NCBI GenBank assembly: GCA_947258675.1
Contig: CAMYJP010000065.1
Location: 1-12,273, forward strand
DNA: 12,273 nt
From: an uncultured Desulfobulbaceae bacterium
GTDB taxonomy: Bacteria; Desulfobacterota; Desulfobulbia; Desulfobulbales; BM004
Direction: 5' to 3'
In this document: positions 7,145-12,273 of the stretch, piece after piece
Position numbering within the stretch: the first letter of the stretch is position 1
Layout: every line of letters starts with the position of its first letter
The notes under the pieces: generated by a model
What the model saw: only the letters and a program-made list of their open reading frames with translations
What the model was told of the DNA's origin: nothing
The model's database searches: none
Translations under genes and position numbers: made by a program

Positions 7145-7942
7145 TTATTTGAGGGCTTGGTTTACCTCAGGTGCAGTAGTTTCTTTTTCAACTTCCATTA
7201 CAGCATCAACAACGGAAACATTAGGTGTGGGGACTCGAATGGCCAATCCGTCGAATTTTCCTTTCAATTCAGGGATTACCAGTGAGATGGCTGCGGCAGC
7301 TCCTGTTTTTGTTGGTATCATCGACATAGCAGCAGCCCTCGCACGTCGCAGGTCGCTATGGGGGAAATCAAGAATGCGTTGGTCGTTCGTATATGCGTGA
7401 ATTGTTGTCATTAAACCGCGTTTGATGCCAAAGCGATCCAGAATAACTCTTACCATGGGGGCGAGGCAGTTTGTAGTGCAGGAAGCATTAGAGACTACAT
7501 GGTGTTCTGTGGGATCATATTCATCTTCGTTAACTCCCATAACTATAGTTTTCAGGTCACCTTTAGCCGGAGCAGAGATTACCACCTTTTTCGCTCCTGC
7601 CTCAATGTGCGCTTGCGCTTTATCTTTAGAAGTAAATAATCCGGTGGATTCAATTACATATTCTACTCCCAGTGATTCCCAGGGGATATCCGCCGGATTT
7701 CTATGATTAAAAACCTTGATATGGTGATCATCGACAATTATACCCTGCTCGTCTGCTGAAACAGCTTTGTCATATACTCCCATTACAGAGTCATATTTCA
7801 GCAAATGTGCTGATGCTGTGTTGTCGGTCAGATCGTTTATTGCGAGAATTTCAATATCGTTGAATACCTTATCCTTGGTGATTGCCCTAAACACACTTCT
7901 GCCGATGCGTCCAAATCCGTTTATTCCAATTTTAATTGTCAT
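7145..7942 (-). CDS. gap: Glyceraldehyde-3-phosphate dehydrogenase, truncated by an in-frame TAA
   Basis: NAD-dependent type I GAPDH, which oxidises glyceraldehyde-3-phosphate to 1,3-bisphosphoglycerate in glycolysis and runs in reverse in gluconeogenesis. The NAD motif GINGFGRIG is at residues 5-13, an Asp in AINDLTD suits NAD over NADP, the catalytic Cys155 is in SNASCTTNC, and the catalytic His is in TTIHAYTNDQ. The frame stops after NQALK at residue 265, whereas the family is about 330-340 residues long. The missing end, including [11 protein letters not shown], is needed for the fold and active site. Start: ATG 7942 has AAGGAG 8 bases upstream; a TTG two codons earlier is less likely. 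The product as read is probably inactive, so a second GAPDH may exist elsewhere. Identity is certain; whether the stop is real is not. Confidence 0.9.
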   Translation of the reverse strand: MTIKIGINGFGRIGRSVFRAITKDKVFNDIEILAINDLTDNTASAHLLKYDSVMGVYDKAVSADEQGIIVDDHHIKVFNHRNPADIPWESLGVEYVIESTGLFTSKDKAQAHIEAGAKKVVISAPAKGDLKTIVMGVNEDEYDPTEHHVVSNASCTTNCLAPMVRVILDRFGIKRGLMTTIHAYTNDQRILDFPHSDLRRARAAAMSMIPTKTGAAAAISLVIPELKGKFDGLAIRVPTPNVSVVDAVMEVEKETTAPEVNQALK

Positions 7943-7950
7943 GAACAATC

Positions 7951-7955
7951 TCCTT
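7951..7955 (-). promoter_or_regulatory. Shine-Dalgarno AGGAG deciding the gap start at 7942
   Basis: On the minus strand, AAGGAGA lies 8 bases before ATG 7942. Spacing to the TTG at 7948 would be only 2 bases, so the ATG is preferred. Confidence 0.75.
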
Positions 7956-8025
7956 TTCGCTGACGATTATTTGTTAAATTTCCTAATGCAAGTTAGTATT
8001 CGTTCGAAAACTCATTATTCATCGG

Positions 8026-8051
8026 CCGGATTTAAAAAAAAATCAATCCGG
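8026..8051. repeat. Inverted repeat CCGGATT/AATCCGG in the gap leader
   Basis: Two perfect 7-bp arms (8026-8032 and 8045-8051) flank a 12-base loop that is almost all A on the plus strand. It falls within the presumed 5' leader of gap. It could be an operator half-site pair or an RNA hairpin. Confidence 0.3.
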
Positions 8052-8230
8052 AAATAGACGGTTTTCAAAAAGATCAAGAAGTTCTGGGAAGTACCCTTAA
8101 CCTCAATTATTCAGCCAAATCACCAATCGCGAAGAGTGACTCTATTCAATTACAGTTACACCACAAGAAAAAAAACACTCTGTGATTTTGAAAAGCACTC
8201 AAAAAAAAACAATTGAGACAAAAGATCAAT

Positions 8231-8260
8231 AGTATAAAACAATTTTAAGTCCAGAGTCAT
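8231..8260 (-). promoter_or_regulatory. Candidate sigma-70 promoter for gap
   Basis: On the minus strand, ATGACT (8260-8255) as -35 is followed after 18 bases by TATACT (8236-8231) as -10, matching consensus at 4 and 5 of 6 positions. It would give gap a leader of roughly 280 bases. AT-rich sequence makes chance matches common. Confidence 0.35.
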
Positions 8261-8292
8261 GAATAATCCGGGTTAAGGATTTTCGTCGGTCA

Positions 8293-8319
8293 TACGGAGT
8301 CGTATATAAATACTTCGTA
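8293..8319. repeat. Imperfect inverted repeat downstream of glgA
   Basis: Arms TACGGAGT (8293-8300) and ACTTCGTA (8312-8319) pair over 8 bp with one G-T, around an 11-base loop. It is 54 bases after the glgA stop on the minus strand. No T-run follows, so it is only a weak terminator candidate. Confidence 0.25.
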
Positions 8320-8372
8320 CAAGCAATTCTACAGACCAATGCCGAGATAATAAAAGGCGTTGCAGGACGAAA

Positions 8373-10028
8373 CTAGTTAACAAACCTATTTCCTGTTCTT
8401 ACTTTTTCCCACCCAAAGGCTCGAAGTCTCTCCCTTTCTTTACCTACACTAAGGTTTAAAGAGGCACTATAGAGCTTCAAATATTTTTCCATTACAATAT
8501 CCCAAGTGTAATACTTAGAGATAGTATGAACTGCAGCCTGCTGCATCTCTTTTATTTTTTCCGGATTTTCTCGGAATATTTTTATGGCTCTCAGAATCGC
8601 GGCATTAAGGGCCTCATCCGAATGATCCTTGTATGCAAAACCGGTAATGCCATCCAAAACTTTTACCAGACCGCCAACATGGTGAACAATCGGTAGACTC
8701 CCATGCAGTTGAGCAATAAAGTCGGTCAATCCACATGGTTCATATTGTGATGGTATTAGAAAAAAATCCCCAGCAGAATAAATTCTATCTGCAAGTTCAG
8801 TATCGTATCCATTTAAGAAACAAAATTTCCCCTTGGCAAAATCAGTTTCAGCAAGGACTGCGAGATTTTTTTCTAGTACACCATCACCAACACCTTGAAT
8901 CAGAATTTGTAAATTTGTTTCTGTTTTCAGTAATTTTTCCAGAGCAGAAACAAGAATGTCAATTCCCTTTTGAGATGTCAAGCGGCCGATCATGGTAAGA
9001 AGCGGGAGTGAAGGTGTATATTCTAATTCGCCATGTTGTTTTATCTCAGGTAATATTTTGTCCCTGACAGCCTTGAGGAGTTCCTCCTTGCATTTTGTTT
9101 TTCCTGCTGTTCTGCCTGTTTTAAAATCTAACATCACAGAACAAATAGAACCATGTTTTGCGTTAAATTTTGTATGACCAAGGGAAAAATTCTCAGGATT
9201 GATACCATTAGTAATTCCTTCAATTATGACTCCCCTGGTAAGTAACCGGTGCCCAATCCAACCGGTCATGATATCATCGTCCGTTTCTTGCAGCTCACGA
9301 GCATAGTTCTCGCTTACTGTGTTAATGATAGCATAAGAGGCGGCTGCTAAAAACGGATTAAATTTACCATCCAGAAGGGTATCCAGAATAAATTTGTATG
9401 GGAGTCCGGTTATTTCTTTGACAAAGGGCAAATCTCCAACTTCCTGATGATAACCGTGACCAGCATTATGGATAGTCACGAGGGTACCGGTATTTCGGAA
9501 ATAGTGTCGAAATCCTTCCAATTCTCTCAGTAGAGCAGGGAGAATTGCTGTATGAGCATCCTGGCAGTGAATAATATCAGGCCGTTCGCCAAGTATAATG
9601 ATCAGGTTAAGAGCTGCTTTCTGCAAAAGAATATTCATGGCAAAATAATCATTATATGCAGTGCCATGAAGATTTAATGGGTTTTCTGCTTCTTCTTCCT
9701 TTGTATAGGTATATATGCCCTTTTTCTCTCGATAACGATCAGCCTCAACAAGATATACTGAAACATTATTGATTTGCTTGCCCCATATAATAACGCTTTC
9801 CCGCCGTTCAACCCCTACATAGTTCATATCAATTTCAAAAGAAATTTCAGTTCGAGTAAATTGCAGTTTATGCGGGTCCATAAATCCGTAGAGCGGTAAA
9901 ACGACTGATACCTTCTTTTTTGCACGGCTCAGAGCTTCGGCCAATTGCCGGCAGACGTCTTTAACTCCTCCTGTACCAGCTAGTTGATCGTATTCTCGAC
10001 TGACCAGCCATATTTTTTTTATCGGCAT
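8373..10028 (-). CDS. glgA: Glycogen synthase (GT5 family, ADP-glucose type), variant N-terminal motif
   Basis: Transfers glucose from a nucleotide sugar, usually ADP-glucose, to the non-reducing end of an alpha-1,4-glucan in the cytoplasm. The GT5 N-terminal domain begins IWLVSREYDQLAGTGGVKDV, aligning with the SEMFPLLKTGGLADV block of GlgA. HCQDAHTA, TIHN and GITNGIN follow. The C-terminal domain has GRLTSQKG (R349, K354), then YEPCGLTDF (E430) and LPIVHHVGGL, all diagnostic. The KxGG lysine, implicated in ADP-glucose binding, is Gly18 here, which may alter donor use. At 551 residues it is about 70 longer than E. coli GlgA. Only a weak AAGG precedes the ATG. It lies 102 bases after aroC on the same strand and upstream of gap, so part of it may be transcribed from the aroC promoter. 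The GT5 family is certain; donor specificity is inferred. Confidence 0.87.
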   Translation of the reverse strand: MPIKKIWLVSREYDQLAGTGGVKDVCRQLAEALSRAKKKVSVVLPLYGFMDPHKLQFTRTEISFEIDMNYVGVERRESVIIWGKQINNVSVYLVEADRYREKKGIYTYTKEEEAENPLNLHGTAYNDYFAMNILLQKAALNLIIILGERPDIIHCQDAHTAILPALLRELEGFRHYFRNTGTLVTIHNAGHGYHQEVGDLPFVKEITGLPYKFILDTLLDGKFNPFLAAASYAIINTVSENYARELQETDDDIMTGWIGHRLLTRGVIIEGITNGINPENFSLGHTKFNAKHGSICSVMLDFKTGRTAGKTKCKEELLKAVRDKILPEIKQHGELEYTPSLPLLTMIGRLTSQKGIDILVSALEKLLKTETNLQILIQGVGDGVLEKNLAVLAETDFAKGKFCFLNGYDTELADRIYSAGDFFLIPSQYEPCGLTDFIAQLHGSLPIVHHVGGLVKVLDGITGFAYKDHSDEALNAAILRAIKIFRENPEKIKEMQQAAVHTISKYYTWDIVMEKYLKLYSASLNLSVGKERERLRAFGWEKVRTGNRFVN

Positions 10029-10130
10029 ATATTTTTAGCCTTGAGCCATTAGTCAACGTATCATCATGCACTTAGAAATTTTATCCGGAAAAAAAATGAG
10101 GCAGGCCAATGTTGATATTTTAGTAAATCG

Positions 10131-11189
10131 TTATTTCTGAATGGATCTGTGACGAAGAATGAAGTCAGCAATTGTTAGAGAAACCATAGATTCACAAACT
10201 GGTATAATCCTCGGTATGGCGGAAATGTCATGACGGCCTCCGATCTTAATTTTTGCCGGGTTGTTATTGAGATCAACTGTATCCTGTTCCTGATTGATTG
10301 ATGGAATAGGTTTGACTGCAGCCCGTACAATAATTTCATCACCATTGGAGATGCCGGCGAGAATTCCACCGGCTCTGTTAGAACTGAATCCTTGTGGGGT
10401 TAAAGGATCATTATTTTCAGAACCCAGAAGTTCAGCCGACTCGAAACCGGCTCCGATTTCAACACCTTTCACCGCGCCAATCGACATAAGAGCATGGGCC
10501 AGAACAGCGTCAAGTTTATCAAAAACCGGTTCACCAAGGCCGGCAGCACAGCCACGGACGCTGATCTCAACTATACCTCCGAGACTGTCTCCCTGCCGAC
10601 GAACTTCATCAATTCTTTTTTCCATACGGGCGGCAGATTCATTATCAGGGCAAAAAAGTCGGTTTCCCTTTATTTCATCAAGGTTTTTCTTCGCGGTTTC
10701 AACCCCACCAAGAGCCACGGTATATGCAAAGATTTTTACATTATTTTGTGCTAACAGTTTTTTAGCAACCGCACCAGCAGCCACTCTGGCAGCAGTTTCA
10801 CGGGCAGAGGCCCTCCCACCGCCACGATGGTCACGAATGGAATATTTTTTTAAATATGTGATATCACCATGTCCAGGACGAAAGATATTTTTCAGGTGAT
10901 CATAGGATTTACTATGGGCATCTTTATTATAAATTATTAGTGAGATTGGTGTTCCCGTGGTCAGACCTTCATATGTTCCCGATAGAATTTCAACACTGTC
11001 CGGTTCCTGGCGAGGACTTTCCCCTCCCCCTTTGCCTGGTCTGCGCCGTTCCATTTCCATCTGAATGTCGGATTCTGCTAAAGACAGTCCAGGTGGACAA
11101 CCGTCTACAGTCGCGCCGACTGCAGTACCATGAGATTCTCCCCAGGTGGTAACCCGGAAAGCTTTACCGAATGTATTGCCTGCCATCAT
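10131..11189 (-). CDS. aroC: Chorismate synthase
   Basis: Makes chorismate from 5-enolpyruvylshikimate-3-phosphate, the last shikimate-pathway step, using reduced FMN. The 352-residue length is normal. The signatures are all present: FRVTTWGESHG (His20), ERRRPGKGG (48-54) followed by SPRQEPD, RPGHGD, and DHRGGGRASARETAARVAAG, which is the family's FMN/phosphate-binding arginine block. GRHDISAIPRIIPV and SLTIADFIL match the C-terminal block. Two adjacent ATGs (11189 and 11186) are possible starts; an AGGTAA lies 3-9 bases ahead, and most homologues begin with MAGNTFG, so either fits. A near-consensus promoter is at 11278-11306. It is divergent from rmuC. No lesion is seen. Confidence 0.96.
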   Translation of the reverse strand: MMAGNTFGKAFRVTTWGESHGTAVGATVDGCPPGLSLAESDIQMEMERRRPGKGGGESPRQEPDSVEILSGTYEGLTTGTPISLIIYNKDAHSKSYDHLKNIFRPGHGDITYLKKYSIRDHRGGGRASARETAARVAAGAVAKKLLAQNNVKIFAYTVALGGVETAKKNLDEIKGNRLFCPDNESAARMEKRIDEVRRQGDSLGGIVEISVRGCAAGLGEPVFDKLDAVLAHALMSIGAVKGVEIGAGFESAELLGSENNDPLTPQGFSSNRAGGILAGISNGDEIIVRAAVKPIPSINQEQDTVDLNNNPAKIKIGGRHDISAIPRIIPVCESMVSLTIADFILRHRSIQK

Positions 11190-11190
11190 T

Positions 11191-11207
11191 TATTACCTGA
11201 AGTAATA
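11191..11207 (-). promoter_or_regulatory. Hairpin occluding the aroC Shine-Dalgarno
   Basis: Perfect 6-bp arms TATTAC/GTAATA around a 5-base loop contain the AGGT ribosome binding site of aroC. The stem is AT-rich and weak, so any effect on translation would be mild. Confidence 0.3.
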
Positions 11208-11277
11208 GTTATTCTTTGTCAATTTTATTTGGAATTCCAGAAGGAATCATTTCCTTTTAAAAGTTATTTTCATTGTC

Positions 11278-11306
11278 ATTAAAGTGTTTTTGACCACAGG
11301 TGTCAA
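11278..11306 (-). promoter_or_regulatory. aroC: Near-consensus sigma-70 promoter of aroC
   Basis: On the minus strand, a perfect TTGACA (11306-11301), an exact 17-base spacer and TTTAAT (11283-11278, 5 of 6) make this the clearest promoter in the window. The predicted leader is about 80 bases. An inverted repeat TTGAC-N7-GTCAA (11290-11306) overlaps the -35. Confidence 0.75.
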
Positions 11307-11350
11307 GCGCCGTTTGGCATGGTTACCCGAGGGAAAAAGAAGTGCAGTAC

Positions 11351-11380
11351 TTGGAGAAAAATGAAATTTCAGTGTATCAT
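11351..11380 (+). promoter_or_regulatory. Weak promoter candidate for rmuC
   Basis: TTGGAG (11351-11356), an 18-base spacer and TATCAT (11375-11380) lie about 135 bases upstream of rmuC. Only the -10 is good, so this is tentative. Confidence 0.25.
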
Positions 11381-11516
11381 AGTGACGTTTTCTCTGTTTG
11401 TTTGGTAAGGAAGAAAATTATTAATAAAATTTACTTTACAGTTTCAACAGGTTAAATGGCTTACATCTGCAAATAATGCTGCCATTTTCATTGTTTGAAA
11501 TACTGGGGGTTACCAG

Positions 11517-12273
11517 ATGATCGAATCAGTGGAATTACTTTTAGTGCTGACTGGTTTACTAGTTGGCACAGCTGCAACTTGGATTGTAATGTTTCTGAGA
11601 TGTAATCAAATTAAAGAAAAGGGAAACGTTGCCAGAGAGGCTTTAACAAAATCAGCTGATGAGTTGGTGAAGTTTAAAGAACAGCAGATAGAACAATTGC
11701 GATTAGATAACAAAAGCCTGGTTGCAGATTCTGAAAGACTCAGACAGCATGTTCAAATTGAGATTGAAAAACGAGCTGCGGCTGAAGGGAAAAATGACAG
11801 GATACCTGAACTTGAGACTACCCTTAAGGTCTTGCGTGAAGGGCGGGAAGAACTCATGGCTGAAAAATCCAGGTTGTTCTCTAAAATATCAGAACTGGAA
11901 ACAATTAACCTTGAAGAGCGCAAACATGCAGCGGAGAAATTAGCACTACTCGATGGGGCAAAAGAGCAATTGAAAATGGAATTTCAGAATATCGCCCAAA
12001 AAATATTTGAAGATAAAAGCCAGAAATTTACTGACCAGAACAAAGCAAATCTTGATGGTGTACTCAGTCCGGTGCGTGAGCAGTTAAATGAATTTAAAAG
12101 ACGAATAGACGATGTATATGACAAGGAATCTAAGGAACGGGTGACGCTCTTTAATGAAATAATAAATTTGAAGACTTTGAATCAGAAAATAAGTGAAGAT
12201 GCAATTAACCTGACAAACGCTTTAAAAGGTCAGACAAAGACGCAGGGAGCATGGGGAGAGGTGATACTCGAAA
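11517..12273 (+). CDS. rmuC: RmuC-family DNA recombination protein (3' end cut by window edge)
   Basis: The first 252 codons of an RmuC-type protein, a membrane-anchored coiled-coil protein with a PD-(D/E)XK-like nuclease domain that limits DNA inversions. ATG 11517 is preceded by GGGGGT with 7-base spacing, and an in-frame TGA lies just upstream (11496-11498), fixing the start. A single N-terminal transmembrane helix spans about residues 5-27. About 30-150 is charged heptad-like coiled coil. From about 150 it matches the conserved RmuC domain: FTDQNKANLDGVLSPVREQL, FKRRIDDVYDKESKERVTLF, then NLTNALKGQTKTQGAWGEV. The catalytic core continues beyond the window. It is divergent from aroC. Identification is firm; the nuclease residues cannot be checked here. 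Confidence 0.92.
   Translation, partial: MIESVELLLVLTGLLVGTAATWIVMFLRCNQIKEKGNVAREALTKSADELVKFKEQQIEQLRLDNKSLVADSERLRQHVQIEIEKRAAAEGKNDRIPELETTLKVLREGREELMAEKSRLFSKISELETINLEERKHAAEKLALLDGAKEQLKMEFQNIAQKIFEDKSQKFTDQNKANLDGVLSPVREQLNEFKRRIDDVYDKESKERVTLFNEIINLKTLNQKISEDAINLTNALKGQTKTQGAWGEVILE

Larger units (their letters stand above)
7949..8372. other. 424-bp AT-rich intergenic region upstream of gap
   Basis: No convincing gene on either strand. It holds the gap ribosome binding site, a candidate minus-strand promoter (8231-8260), a 7-bp stem with an A9 loop (8026-8051), an 8-bp stem with one G-T pair (8293-8319) and several homopolymeric A runs of 8-9 bases. A long 5' leader for gap is the simplest reading. 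Confidence 0.5.
11190..11516. other. 327-bp divergent intergenic region aroC/rmuC
   Basis: No gene is visible. It contains the aroC promoter, a short hairpin covering the aroC ribosome binding site (11191-11207), a perfect AAGGAA-TCAT-TTCCTT repeat (11241-11256) overlapping a CTTTTAAAAG palindrome, and a weak rmuC promoter candidate (11351-11380). Confidence 0.5.

Noticed and set aside
7145..7147. TAA in gap as a recoded sense codon
   Set aside because: Other genes in the window, such as those ending at 2338 and 2547, use TAA as their normal stop, and no recoding of TAA is known for this kind of organism. A mutation or sequencing error is simpler.
7943..7948. TTG start for gap two codons upstream of the ATG
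   Set aside because: The AGGAG site would be only 2 bases away; ATG 7942 has 8-base spacing and gives the usual N-terminus of the family (MTIKIGINGFG).
8160..8215. A8-A9 runs and repeated CACTC motifs downstream of glgA as a repeat array or CRISPR remnant
   Set aside because: Only two short, imperfect occurrences with no regular spacing; best seen as AT-rich intergenic sequence.
10294..10899. 201-codon open frame on the plus strand opposite aroC
   Set aside because: It is antisense to unmistakable chorismate synthase sequence, has a low-complexity Pro/Ser/Ala/Arg composition and no ribosome binding site. It is a shadow of the coding strand.
11722..11943. 73-codon plus-strand frame within rmuC
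   Set aside because: It lies in a different frame from the continuous RmuC reading frame that runs from 11517 to the window end.

Overview
The window looks like a chromosomal stretch of an AT-rich, Gram-negative, anaerobe-like bacterium. A lipid A-type acyltransferase at the left edge implies an outer membrane. The form of the thioredoxin-reductase-like protein, the variant glycogen synthase and the very large pyruvate-phosphate-dikinase-like protein made me think of Desulfobacterota (Desulfobulbales-like). That placement is an impression from family resemblance; I could not search for homologues.

Layout, left to right: (1) 1-921, minus: LpxL/HtrB-type acyltransferase, missing only its extreme C-terminus at the window edge. 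(2) 922-1173: divergent intergenic region with two good palindromes. (3) 1174-2338, plus: an atypical thioredoxin-reductase-like flavoprotein with a CxxC centre but no recognisable NADPH motifs, then a 60-residue zinc-ribbon protein. (4) 2339-2546: convergent gap holding a perfect 15-bp hairpin whose left arm can also fold on itself. (5) 2547-6812, minus: a 1421-residue protein with a PPDK-type ATP-grasp domain at its C-terminal end and about 900 unassigned residues before it. (6) 6938-7942, minus: a glyceraldehyde-3-phosphate dehydrogenase gene interrupted by an in-frame TAA. (7) 7949-8372: long intergenic leader. (8) 8373-10028, minus: GT5-type glycogen synthase. (9) 10131-11189, minus: chorismate synthase aroC, with a near-consensus sigma-70 promoter. 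(10) 11517-window end, plus: N-terminal half of rmuC.

The middle of the window is a same-strand run aroC - glgA - gap - PPDK-like. Its last three genes concern glycogen synthesis, the triose-phosphate step and a pyruvate/PEP-type phosphotransfer enzyme, so a link to glycolysis, gluconeogenesis and storage carbon is plausible. Two of these three carry lesions in essential parts. The PPDK-like protein lacks the whole segment that normally carries the phosphorylated histidine (clean in-frame loss at residues 1364-1366), and gap has a stop codon before its C-terminal catalytic-domain end. The 1421-codon frame is otherwise intact, so the PPDK-like protein may have become a non-catalytic ATP-binding protein, or it may be at an early stage of decay. 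These two observations and the NADPH-motif-free reductase are the points most worth following up. I saw no mobile elements, CRISPR arrays, tRNA or rRNA genes.
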